Below, piece by piece: positions 35,737-48,500 of a DNA stretch of 64,000 bases (positions are counted from its first letter, which is position 1; every line of letters begins with the position of its first letter). The DNA lies in assembly GCA_028551475.1 (NCBI GenBank), contig CM052358.1, positions 13,375,938 to 13,439,937 of the forward strand. Reading direction: 5' to 3'. The position numbers and the translations under genes are program-made. The notes beneath the pieces were generated by a model. The model was not told where the DNA came from. It saw nothing but the letters and a program-made list of their open reading frames with translations, and searched no databases. This stretch comes from Casuarina equisetifolia. Lineage: Eukaryota; Streptophyta; Magnoliopsida; Fagales; Casuarinaceae.

Positions 35737-36560
35737 GGTGATATATAGGAACTATCAGTCAAGATGTTAACTAAATATGGAAAAATATCGGCTTATTTAA
35801 GTTATAGTTTTTCCTATCGTACCCTCTTGTCACAACTTACTAAAACACCGTGAGGCAGTCAGTTTATTGTATAAAGCTAAGTTAGATCAATGCATAAAAG
35901 GAGGTTAGTGGAGGAGAAAACAAGAGAGTTGGGAGAGGAGAGGAAGACGAATAGAGAAAAATAGTTCATATACCTTGAATTAGGCTATATCATGGCCTTT
36001 CATCTGTATACCAAGCAAGTAACAAGGCAGCCCGTATCATGGGGATATCTCTGTCAATGATGTCAACCCAAGTGCCAAGGAGAAGTCAGCCCAATCCAAT
36101 CTGAATATGAAGGCTTTGACTAGCTTTCGTTGGGATATCAAATTACGAGAGGTAGCTTTACTTGTATGTCAGACCGTTTATTTATTTACGTATCAACTGA
36201 AGGTACATTGCCTTGCTCATATCGGTGACACCAAATTAAATGATCCAGCAGTCGGAAATATAAAACATTGATTCTCAATCCCAATACAATAAATAAACGT
36301 TGCCCAGGTATATTTAAAACCTTTCGGACATCTTCATTACATTGAAAACTCGATTATTTTGCTGGCAACAGTTTTATATACAAATCTAATGCACACAAGA
36401 AGTGGAATTTCCTCTCACTGTCCTCCTATAGACTAAAAAAAGCCAAACTTCCCAACCCCTCTACAATAAGCCAAACAAATGTGGGAGGAAAAAAAAAAAG
36501 GAAAAGGGAACTCCTCGCACCAAGCTTTGCCACCCGTTTATTATTAATGTATGATGTTTG

Positions 36561-37632
36561 TCATGGCGCAAATGGCAGAGTTTTCTTGCTATTCTCTTTC
36601 TTCTTTCTCCACAGCAGCTTTCTCCACAAACTCCCGACTCCCCGTCTCCTGCTAGGCACAATAACCATTGAACCAGCAGTAGCATTTCCATGCACACGTT
36701 TTACTCCATTTAAAACAAGAATCTTTTCTAGAGATTGGAATCCCCCATTATCTTTTCCAGTGGAATTGTCATCCAGTTCTTTGGTCTTAAGAGATTTAAC
36801 ATCCTTAGCTTTAGCATCGTCCTCTGCTAGCATCTGATCAAGTAGAGAGGAGCGCTGGTTGATGATCTTGTCTTTCGATGGGGTTGGGGTTGCGGCTGTG
36901 CTTGTGATAGTGGTGCTGGTGACTGTTTCGGTGGGGGTAGCTTTGTCAAAAAGAGCTGCTTCCTTTGGAGAAGCCAATGCTTTCAACTGCTTTCCAAGAT
37001 TTAGGATCGTCTCCTGGCACTCTGCCAACTTTTCTGAAGCAGCTGTTATCTCCCAGTCCTGCAGATTCATCAACAGCTAGTCGCTCAAGTCCAACAAACA
37101 TGTGTACACTATAACTTAAGCATTAGTTAGTAAGCATCCAGAAGTTTCTAGACTACAGGAAATAGAGAAATTCAAATTCTTTGACGTATACATTTTCTCT
37201 TTTTTTTTTTTCCTTTTATTCACCACAGAATCTTTTCTTTTCACCATTCCTTCTGTACTATTTGACCAAGTCAATCCACTACTAATCCTGTATTACATTT
37301 TCGTTGTTTTGTGCATGGATTTCCCTTGCAGCATGGATTTTCATTGCAACCCCTCATACAGAATAAATTTCCAGCAGTAATCAAAGTTAATTCATAAATC
37401 TAGATATGGAAAACTCCAAACAGCCGATCAATTTGCACTCATGTTCCAGACGGAGAAGCACGTCCATCTGTTTATTTAAAAAAATAAAAAGCTAAATAAA
37501 TAAATAAATAGTTAAACACCCTTTCCACACTGCCAATGTTCGTGAAATTTGAATATAAAACTTTTCAAAGAGTACACATCCAAGGTGAGGTAGCTTGAAT
37601 TGTCATCAGTTTCCCAAATAGTAAAATGGCAA

Positions 37633-37678
<46 letters not shown>

Positions 37679-40600
37679 ATTTCTCCACAACTAAGGTACA
37701 TCCAGTAAGGCAATATGAACTTACAGTCCGAAGATGCTTTTCTTCCTGACTGAGGTCATTGTTCAGGCCTTCCTTCATTGTAATGCTGAAATATATCAGT
37801 TGCAAGAGATATCTCAACAATGTGAAAAATTATAAGTAATCATGATGTTTACATAAGTAAAACCTAAAAACAGAAGTCACCTTGCAAGCTGGAGCTGTTG
37901 CTCAGGACACGCAACCTCTAATTCTTCACAACAGTTGTTTTTATTCTTCAGATCCACTTCTAGTAATGAAAGCTTATGCCGAGCCTCATGTGATTCAAGT
38001 CTGGCCACTGTAAGCTGACCATCAAGATCTTCATTATTCAACTTGCGAATTTCCATTTGATTGTCAATCATACCTTCAGATTCTTTGAGAGTTGCCAACT
38101 CTGTCTGCAGGCTCGATACTGTTGTTTCAGATTTGAGAAGTTGATTCATCTGGGATTGACTTTTATCCATAGTTGACTGAAGCCTTCTTTCCAAGCCTTT
38201 CTTTGGAGATTCCAAATCTGTCATTTCATCCCTGAGATGCCAATTTTCTTCCCCCACAGTAGATTGAAGTTCTTGAATTTGAAGATGATTGCCGTTGGAA
38301 GCGGCAGTCATGGGCAAATAAGTTAACTTTTCCCTTGTAACACGTGCTGCTTCAGAAAAATGACCCGCCATTCCAACTTCAGCTTCACTTTCACTTCGTG
38401 CTTCATCCCAATCAAAATGTTTCATTATTGCATCCCTCATGTTTGAAACATCTTGCAGGGAAAAACAATGGTTAATAATCCATTCTAAAGCACTAGTTAA
38501 TTCTTGGGCAAATTTGTTTATATTAGTTTTCCCATGCAACAGGTCATAGCAAGTATGAACAAACTGCTGTAGAACAGCGCTGAGTTCAGAAGTCTTCCAC
38601 TGGAAAAGCCGAACCACGTACCCAGTTGGTGTTTCTGAATTTACGTGTGTGAATATATTCCCATCCTTTCTGAACAAGGCCTCAGGATTATTGTCATCCA
38701 GAGATGGCAAACTAATACCTTCAATAAGCTCAATTATTTTTCCTATTGACTTAACAAGATCCAAATGCAATTGTGAACTGCTCTTTTCTGCCAACAAGAT
38801 GTCAGCACTGTTTATATGATCAGATGAATCCATCACCAAAGACGTATTTGATGGTTTCCATGAGATCTGACCATTTGAGAGTAGAGGATTTGATGCATCA
38901 GGATTGTTTGAGCATTCCCTTGCATCAACGACTTCAGTGGGCTTTGGACTATTTATATATACCAAAGCTGCTCTAATATCCTGAAGTATTTCATCCACGT
39001 TTCTTTGTTTGACACAGTTTTGCTCCAGGATTACTTTCAGTACATCCTGAAGCCAACCAGGAAATTTTCCTATTAATGCGTTGTCACATCTTACTTCTCG
39101 GTTTGATGCACTAAAGCCTGATTCAGCATCAGATATTGGAACTATCTCACTACCTGTTAATTCCGAGGGATTCCCATTTAACTCAGTTCCCAGGGGGCGA
39201 GAAATTGCACTGTCTTCATGTGAAGAAACATGAGAACTCCCAGATGGTTTATCTACAGAGACTAATGCTAATCTTTCCATTTCAACAAAATCATCCATCA
39301 GGTTAATGTCCGACCCCTTCTGTTTCTCATTTCTAAAATGCTCCAGTTCAGAAATCAAAGCAGAAGCCCATGATTCGGCACAGCTAACTTTGTCATCACT
39401 ACCAACTTCAGACATCGTTGTCAGAGACAGATCATGTGATGTAAGACTTTTCTGTGCTGGATCAATGACTGTCTGACCTTTTGACACCTCATCAAGCTGC
39501 AACTCAACTTGTGATAATCTGGAAGCTGCGCGGGTATACATTGCCCTTGAAAATTGTAGTTCATTTGCCTTTTTATGGAGGGCTTCCCGGAGATTCTTGT
39601 TTTCTTCTTCCATAGCACATAACTGCTCGGTTAGGTTTTCAGTTCTTTTACTAAGATTTGCAGGAGAATCATCAATTGCAGAGTCAACCATGAAAGTAGT
39701 TGTACTCAACTTTCTCCTTCTCATTTCAACTGAATCCCTCCCCAGCATTTCAACTTCATTCTTCATTTTCGCTAATGCAGCAGGACCTGGCAATCGCTTT
39801 CTGACCAGAAGACGCAACCGCTGACACTCTGATTCTAACTTCGCAATTTTCTTCACACTTTCTAGGTGTTGCTTGTGTGACGCATCAGCGGTTCGACGAT
39901 TAAATTCTCTCTCCTCATTTCGGATCTCAAGCTCCTTCTCAAGCAGTCGGACCTCATACTTCAAAGAAGCATTATCTTTCTCTGTGGACTGTAATCTAGT
40001 CATTAGCGCACTAAAATCAGACTCCATCTGAGCCAACTGTTTGTTGACATCTTCTATCAACTTTTCCTTCACTAATAGAGCATTGTTAATTTGAGAATTT
40101 TCAACACCTAGTTTGGCAAGCCTCTTACTTGTCTCTGTTAACTTCTCCTCTAAAACCATCTGGGATTTTTCAAATTCCTTTGACGCTTTCATAACAGCAT
40201 CATGAATTCTTTTCTCTTGCTCTTCCCGAACAAAACGTAGCTGTTGCACACATTCCCGGAGTGCTGCATTCAAATGAGCTACTGCATCTTCAGCAGCTGC
40301 TTTTTGCTGCAAGGCTTCATCTAGTTCTCCCTTTAGAGACACTACTTCTGCTTGCACCTTCTCCCAAACTACGTAAAGACAATTTAAGAAAGAGATTACA
40401 GTGCTGTCAAATGGAGACATTATCTAACCAGGAACACATCAAAGTGTGATTGGCAATTTGCAACCCTTAACCTTTATCTTTATGCATTGACTTTTACTTT
40501 TCAAACAAAAGAAGCCTTCACAACAAAGTACAAGGGAATCTGGAAAGGCAGGAAAAACACATTATATTACCTGCAGTTGCCTCTTGCATCGTCTTTGCAT

Positions 40601-41953
40601 TTTTCTTCACAAGTTCATCTTTAGCATCACACTCGGAGGGGACTGACAAAAGCTTATCATTTGCAATTTTCAGATCTTTCTCCAATTTGGCTTTCTCGGC
40701 TAGAAGTGTCTGTATCTGCAGAGAAAAGAGTTAAGGTACTACCACTGCCTCTCAACACATCAAAATGCTCCAAAATAAAATACAAAACCCATGCAGGAAA
40801 CATTCTGCAACCAAGGACAGAAAGCAGAAAGCTGCTCAAGAGGACATGCCTCTTGGGAGATTCGTAATTAAGTTTCCCGCACATAATGGCAGGACCTCCT
40901 TCTTGATGATAGTTGCTATGTTTATCATACTCATGAGTCAAGATCTGGTAAATGTTGAACATTTTCACAAACCCACCAAGGGGAGTTTATCTAGCATTCA
41001 AGTGTAAGCTTGACCTGATGTTATTTTTCTACTAAGAGTTCTTTTAAAACATAATACGCTAAGATCATTTTTGAGAACACAAACAAAAAGCCTTTTAGTA
41101 ACAGCCTCCATAAAATGCGGAACATCAACCAAAAGAAGGATCCAAGGCAAAAATGCAGGTAAGAGGTAGTTGATTCTGGTATTCTGGATTTGATGTTTAT
41201 CACCATGACCCTACTCCCTTGTGGAGTACTAAATGAGAAGGATTTGAAATAGGAAAAAGGATTTTGGGTTTCAAAAGCAAAATCAGAATCCATCAATACC
41301 AATGAGCTGAACAATTTCCCTTTTGTTGTCCCCTCTCTAAGTGATGCATGACATATTATTAATGCTAAAATTTCCTCCTAACAAATAGTTTTCGATCACT
41401 GGACAGCTGAGATTCAGCCCCCCTGTTAAATGACCTTTCTTTTGGGAGAATGGCAGAGAACTAAAATTTATTTCATTCAAAAGCTTTTCCAACAAATATC
41501 CCGTGTATTAAGTAATCAAACCTTTTATTCAAGATCACATAAGAGTATTTAAGCTTCCAACATTGAACTCCTTGTGAAGGCAAGCAACTTTGATCAAAAA
41601 ATAGTCCAGGGAGGACTTCCTCATTATTATACAAGGAAAGGTGCAGCATAAACATTTATTGCTCAAGCAGTGGACTCAAAAATGTTAAAAGATGTCAGTG
41701 CAGTGAACCTATTGCATTGATGAGACTTTGGTATTGTGGAACTCACTTTGCCATAAACTGAAAGATGAAACAATATAGAGAACATAAACTACTCAATTTT
41801 GGTGTAGAATTAGCAGCAAAGAGAAAATAAGTGAGTGAAATGCAATGGCATTACCTCTTCTTCATTTCCTTTCAAACCGGAGTTTATTTTGTCAGTCGTG
41901 ACAGCAGTTTTCTCTGAAGATTTCTTCCTCCAAAGCCATGTCTTTTGGTCCAT
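36561..41953 (-). CDS. FPP: Filament-like plant protein (FPP family), five coding exons
   Basis: Coding exons on the minus strand: 41953-41855, 40715-40571, 40368-37881, 37785-37725, 37058-36561. Phases agree at every junction, giving 1096 aa. FPPs are long coiled-coil proteins of plants; relatives have been linked to nuclear-envelope and microtubule/cell-wall functions, but the role of this member is unproven. Evidence: start MDQKTWLWRKKSSEKT, typical of the family; heptad-rich coiled coils from about residue 60 to 330; the conserved RKRLPGPAALAKMKNEVE block near residue 270-290; a less structured middle; further coiled coil from about 760; and the C-terminal signature EKLAECQETILNLGKQLKAL near residue 940. 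The tail ends with basic and Thr/Ser-rich sequence. The closest family type appears to be FPP4/FPP6. No frame break was seen. The ATG at 40420 lies in an intron and is not the true start. Confidence 0.92.
37638..37676. repeat. GA microsatellite in the last FPP intron
   Basis: About 19 GA units within intron 37059-37724; CT-rich on the transcribed strand, 50 bp downstream of the donor site. Confidence 0.95.
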
Positions 41954-44900
41954 TATATTATAAGTGCAGCTTGAATACTACGAGGTTCTCAGATTATGAA
42001 TCTGCATTCAGCAACCTACGCTGATCACAACCTCATGAATCTCTAGAAAAAAGATCTGTTCCTGATAACTCTTTATGCAATAATTTTCTCGTGAAAACCA
42101 AAGTACATGGAGGTTTAGCAGTGGCAACTAATTGTCAAAAGGCCCAAGACTCGAAGGAAAGAACAATTTTCAGAAATATACAAGCCGAAGCACCAAACAA
42201 CCACCTAACAAATTCAAAAAATTGAAAGCACCCAAGAGACTAAAACATGGATTTTCCCCATAAATATAAAATAAATTTTACACAGCTGAAGTATTCTCTC
42301 TGCCAAGTAAATCCCCAGATACTCCAACCAAGAAATGCCCAAACCCGAGCAGAATACACTCCCCTAAATCTGGCCACTTGCAGAGACACTTGTACATTCT
42401 TTTCTTATCAGAGAATGACACTTTTCCTTCTTACTTGCACATTTTGTAGAATACATAAACTTGTCCCTTACCATAGACTACATATCAGGCATTGGGTTCA
42501 AGAGATTTCGTCCATTCAAACATGGGTGCGAAAAAATAAATGGAAATAAACAAATAAACCAAAATACGGTACAAAGACGAGGCCTCCAAATCCCCCACAA
42601 GCTCAAACTTTAAGGTATTCGCATCAATGCATGTTCAGTGAGAAAGCTTTCGCTCAAAAATTCACCAACTGATTAGTGTGAGATCAAAAATGCCACTTGA
42701 AAAGTCTCCAAGAAGCTACAACAAACAAGACGCTAAATCTGAAGGATATTAAAGCACTCTCACAGGTTCTCACCGTGCATGAACTACCAGAGCCAAAAAC
42801 AAAGCCATTAAAGCGAAGAACCCCGATTACAGAGAGCTACAAGAATGTAGCAAAGAAAAACCAACTGAGGGATATCATTAAATATCAGAATGTGCAAGTG
42901 GTTCCGATCTCACCGACACGCACGCGCGGACAGCTGCAGATAAATGAGTCCGAGGAGCAGACGACGAGACTAGAAAAGCAGCAAAACCCACGAGAGCTTT
43001 CAGAAGAGAACCCCACAATTACGACTGGCGTGGGTGTTGGAGTGAGAGCCCGCGTTTGGTAAATAGGAAAAGTAAAAAGTGGGAGAGAAGAGTAGACTCC
43101 AAAGGGCAAGTATCCGTAGATGGAGATGTGTCCGCTAGCATCTGACACGGGCGCTGGTGGGCTCGACGGGATTCGTTGCGTTTTGCGCGGTTTGGCTCCC
43201 CCGCTGCTTTTGCTTTGATCCGACGGACCGGAAGAGCGGAGGTCCTTGTCCACCTGCATGTCGCTTTGTCACAACAAAATTAGAATGAGTATAAGAACCG
43301 TAGTCCCAACAATGGTGCTTTGACCTTGATGCTTTTGTCTTCTTTATTCTCTCATAAGAATAAAAAATGCTTTCTTTTTCATCTTGAAGCACTCCTTTTG
43401 TCCGGATTGAACAGTGGCAAGATAAGATCAGGCGTATATTGTGTAATCTGCGGTGGTTAGGCTTACAACCTGGCGTGCATCTGTCAAAGCCCTTAACTTC
43501 AGCGATGGAGATAGACAACCATTTCTTAATCCCCAGTACTCGATCATGACAAAATAGTAGGCAAATGGTCCCTCTCTTGCGCAGTGCTTTTGGTTGTTGA
43601 GAAGGCCCCAATTCTGTGTCCCAGCTATTTCTCAACTGCACCCTGTTAATGTTTTAGACAGTAAAACTTGTGTTTAATGCGAGAACGCATTGTAGCCGTA
43701 CGGGGCTTGCAGCATGCAGGCATCTTCATTGTCCATGGAGGCAAAGTAGGTGAGGAATATAACTATTTTTCCATGTTTCTCTGACCTGATTAAAGCAATC
43801 TGCATGTCCTATAACTTGAGAGAAAGCCGAAGTAACAGAACCTAATGAGCCAAAAGGCTAATGTTGAAAGTAGGATACCTACTTCTGGGTAAGTAAGATT
43901 TCACCTGAGTTAACATAGTGATGCTTGTCGATGCCTTTATTGCAAGGCACCACACTGAACTTCCTTTCCAGAGAGCGTCATAAAGCGATCGAACACAGCA
44001 GGCCCACACTGACAAATATAACGCAAAAATGGAGAGAAATGGGTTGTTGTTCCTTCACATCCACTAGAAGCACCACCGTCTTTTCGTTGTCGCCCCGTTT
44101 ACTTAGGTTTTAAGTTGTATGGCCGCGTGAAAAGCGATTGCCCTGCCTATCATGACCAATAACTTCAGAAGTGGACCTTTAATGCGAGTAGAAACTTCAA
44201 AGTGGCTTTGATTTTTTGGCGTGCTGTTGAGCATGGGGCAGAGTTAAAGCCATTTTAGCAGCGCTGCAACCGACGGGATTAGTTTAAGCGACTCATTAGT
44301 ACCCATCAAGCCAGTTTAACCAACTGGATTGAACCCCATATCTGAATTGGAACAGTGATTTTGGACCATTATGGAGTTGATGGCAGGGATTTGTCTAGCT
44401 CTGTACAATCCAAGTTGCTTGATGCCAACCCTGCTTGTCCCTGGAATAAAGAATCTCCATGTTTAAGAAACTCCGACCGAGTATTACTCTAAACACATAA
44501 CTTAAAATGGAATGCCCTCCTTTCAAAGTTTCTGCCCATCAAATCTCCATCAAACTTAAGAGCAAAAAAGTAGTGTTAATCATTCATCAATTGATTCCAC
44601 CAATTAGTTTATCTACCAACTCACATTCTTTGATCAAGTTAAGCGCCCTGAGTGCCACAAGTTTCTGCTTAAAAAAAAAATGCACAAACCATCCAAAGTG
44701 CTCGATAATATAAATAGACAGTACGTCCATCTTTATCATCTTAATCCAAAAATATTTTGGTAAGGGTGGACCCATGCACAAGAGTGGGAGAGAATGGAGA
44801 AGTGGAGGCAAGCTAGCCTCACCAAAAAGTGTAGAACCATTCATTAATAAGGCTCAAGCCAAGTACATCTCCATGTAGGATACATTTCTCAACACACCTC

Positions 44901-45512
44901 CTTAAAGTAGTATTAATGTCATTGACAAGAGGTGACAATAAATTCTCACATTAGGAAGAGGCCAATAGTTCTACCAGGTTCAAGTCTCTTTCCCCAAGTG
45001 CATGTGTTAAAAAAAAAAAAAAAAAAAGGCCTCACAGCTTTGATATCTTGTCAAATGGAAGATGGTCTCAACAATTAGTTTGGTCATTATTCAATGTGTT
45101 ATTGGTCCAAGTTTGAGAGAAACACAGTCACAAATAGACAGTTGACTGAGCATGATCAAAACCCTACCTTTTTTGCCAAAAAACCTTCCACGACCCGTTC
45201 GACGTATTATGGCGACGAGTTGCTCTTGGAAGATCGAGTCAACAAACTCGTTCTCGGCTCTACCACTGCTGAACTGTGGGCCAAACATGGGCCAAAAGCT
45301 TGCCCAAAATCAAAAAAGAGCCCAAAAAAAATCCAGAAATGACGAGGAGCCGGGGAAGCGAAGGTGGGATATACTGGAGCCCCGTGGGCTCTCTCACCGC
45401 TGCTGTCGGTTCAACGACACACATCAACAGGAAGAGCCTCCGAGTCTCTGTACCGGAGCCGAACCGAATTCTCCGTGAATAGTCACGAGGTAACGATCTC
45501 GGTTTTGAAGGA
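41954..45512. other. Shared upstream region of the divergent FPP and OTU genes
   Basis: 3.5 kb between the two start codons. It must hold both promoters and 5' UTRs, and possibly 5' UTR introns. A purine-rich stretch near 43010-43100 and a run of A at 45009-45027 are visible. A 168-codon minus-strand frame at 43135-43641 resembles no family. I cannot place transcription starts. Confidence 0.45.
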
Positions 45513-48500
45513 ATGGCTAAAACCAAGCACCAAAACGGGAAAACTAGAAAGCAACCTCATGTAAGCACTGACGTTAGCATCGCCTCTGGCCTTTCCTCGT
45601 TTCTCTTTTTTCTCTTATGCAATAGTCGCTTACGAGTTGTTTGTGTGTCTCTTTCTTTCTATCTCTTTTCAAGTCTTCCCTTTCTATTTTTTCCCTTATT
45701 AATCTTTTCAGTCCATACTTCAGATTTGGTGAGTGCTTTTTTTGAGTTTTCATGGAAATGAATAAGTACGTGTATGATGCTTGTGTATATATAGTTTGCG
45801 TGATTAAGGAAGCCCAACTATGCTTTTGGAGAGTGACCAGGATGTTGCACGTACTGCAGAGAATAATATTGTTTGAGAAATTCGAGTTTAGATGAAGTAT
45901 GCTGTGTACCTTCTGGATGGGGTACAGCATTCATGGTTAATACGAAGCCGAGAAAGGATTGATGTTCTTGTGGCCAATCAGACATAATTGAAGATTGCAT
46001 AGGTTGCAAATTTAACCCCTAAAGTTGTGATTGACAATTTAAGCTTGTTTTATAGCCGATGTCAGGTTGTGGTATTTTGAGTGATGAGGGAAATTTAGCT
46101 ATGTGTAACATAATTCTTTAATAAGTGGCTCATTTAAAAATTCCGTAGTGATTTGTGAATGGAATTTTACAGGTTAAAAAGCAGGGAAAGGTGACTGACA
46201 CTGCTCAGTTCCGTGCTCAGCTTGATGCACTGGGCCTAAAAATCATCCAAGTGACTGCAGATGGTAATTGTTTTTTCAGGTCAGCGTGTATTTGATGGCC
46301 TTATCTTACGCTTGCTACACAGTATGTAATATGCAGTATCATTCTATTACTATATCTTTTAATCAATAAGCTGCATTGTATGTATTCACATGTTGGTCTT
46401 ATATGATCTGGGTTCAAGAGCATTACAAAGGAGACAAATATATCAAATAGTTTTTTCTTTTGTTTTTCCTTTCTAATGCAGTTTAAGTTATATGGTGATG
46501 AATTTGCAGGGCTATTGCAGATCAGTTGGAAGGTAATGAAGAGGAACATCAGAAGTACCGGCACATGGTGGTAGAATATATTCAGGTACATGGCTTCGGT
46601 ACAAAATAAGTCTACTTTTCCTATATTTTTTCCTAAGAAAAATGCCCTCACTCCTTTTCCTACCTTATTTACTTGTTCTGTTCTTCATATACTCTTTGTT
46701 GTTGTTTCTGTTCTTGTGAATAAATGTCCTGCAATAATTGAAGGACATGTTGTTTAAGAAGCACAAGGCCTATTTGAAAGAAATTGTCAGTATGAAAGAA
46801 GTAATTGGGTGATTATAGCTGTTCTGGACTTTACTTTTAACCCACTTTGAATTCATTTTGTTTAGGATTATGCTGCAATCTGGTCAATTTTGAATCTATC
46901 TCAATTTTGATGCTCTTTGCCATTTACTACAAATTGTTCTCTGTATATTGCAACCTGGTTAGATGATCTACTCTGTTCTACCCCCTCCAAAACACCAAGT
47001 CTGATCCCAATTCTCACATTTTTCTGTTGGACAACCAACTTCCAAATATTCTGACCTTAGACTTCTTATTAACAGAAGAATCGTGAAACGTTCGAACCAT
47101 TTATTGAGGATGACATCCCATTTGATGAATACTGCCAGTCCATGGGAGAGGAGGGCACATGGGCTGGAAATATGGAATTGCAAGCAGCCTCCCTTGTTAC
47201 GCATAGTAACATATGTATTCACAGGGTTAGACCTTTTTCTTCCTCAGTGTTTATTATCAGAACTCATCTACATGAATATCATGATTGGATTAGTATCCTT
47301 TTTTTTCCCTCCCCTAAATGGTCATGCACTCTTAAAGCTAGTCTTTAGGTGCCACAGTTAAACTTGATTTGAAAAACTCCCCATCATACACTATTGACTT
47401 TGCTTCTTAGGAATGTTAGCATAACCACTTAGTTCAAGTGCTCCTGGATTCACAACATTTGAGTTTTGACCTTATGTAACTGTCTGCATGCATGCATTAG
47501 TTATCCAGTCAAATTCCCTTTCTAGGACTTTTTTAGTCAGTTGTTTTTTGAATTATGGTAATCCCGTGGTGTAATAATTAGTTGCTAGCACATTGAACTA
47601 TGCAAATATTAGCTTTGCATGCATGCATACTTTGATATCATCGCACTTGTACATTATCCCATGCATAGTCATAGATGTGGTATGCCAATTCCCTTTGCCA
47701 TGTGTAAGATGGATCTTTTGTCTTGTTGCTCGACTTGATACAGAGCATGTCACCTCGCTGGTACATCCGTAATTTTGATGAGCATGGAGCGTGCATGGTA
47801 CACTTGTAAGTAACCTACATATTTTTTCATGATTGTATGTATGTGTGGCTTTTCTTGTGATTCTATGGATGGTTGTAAAACTTCCCTTGCAATTATTTTT
47901 TTATTTAAAACAAAAATCTCCAAGAGTGGCTTTTAGTCGAGCTGATAGATGAGAAAGGATTCCTGGAATTTCTTAGTCATGCTCTGTTGAGTTGAGTAAT
48001 AATAGTTACTTTGGCACATGTATGTTGTAGAAACAACTATGGCAGTTTGTGAAGTGCAAGTTTGTCATATGGAAGTTGCAATACATTAATTAAGATACTG
48101 TCTAGAGCTTATATAGGTTCATTTTATTAAGCAAATCTTTCTCCAGAGAGGCATAAGTGATGCATTTGTTTCAAGTACTTGATAGATTAAATTGCTATCT
48201 TATCTCAGTTTATCAAGGCATTTGCTCTGTTGAGTTTTGACTTGGAATATTACCAGGATAGGACATCAAGCACTAGAGTGCTGTAGGTTAGAGATTAGAG
48301 ATACAATGAATGGGACGAATTGTAACATTCAAAGTAAATAATCGGCTTAAACATCTCTAATTGATTATGTTGGGAAAGAGAACAATAATAAAGAATGAGG
48401 ATAAATCACTTATTTTGAGTGGCTGGCATTAATCTCTGGCTACTGAGGATTATGCATAGTTAAGCTAAAAGACTTTAGTTGCCTAATGACACAAGAAATA

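Larger units (their letters stand above)
30951..36460. other. Repeat-derived, AT-rich intergenic DNA
   Basis: No intact gene is seen. It holds two diverged direct repeats (31490-31690 and 32630-32830), an interposed segment bounded by 29 bp imperfect repeats (34103-34131 and 34670-34698) and an AAAT microsatellite (35712-35736). A fragment near 31915 reads YFKCESGHIS, possibly a decayed zinc knuckle, but I cannot assign it to a family. Confidence 0.45.

Noticed and set aside
37877..40420. 847-codon frame taken as a single-exon gene
   Set aside because: It is exon 3 of the FPP gene plus intron; the ATG at 40420 is intronic, and family-typical N- and C-terminal exons join in phase.
43135..43641. 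168-codon minus-strand open frame
   Set aside because: No recognisable domain, odd composition, and it lies in the FPP/OTU upstream region; likely chance.
45574..46009. Minus-strand frames opposite OTU intron 1
   Set aside because: They lie in an intron of a well-supported gene and resemble no family.
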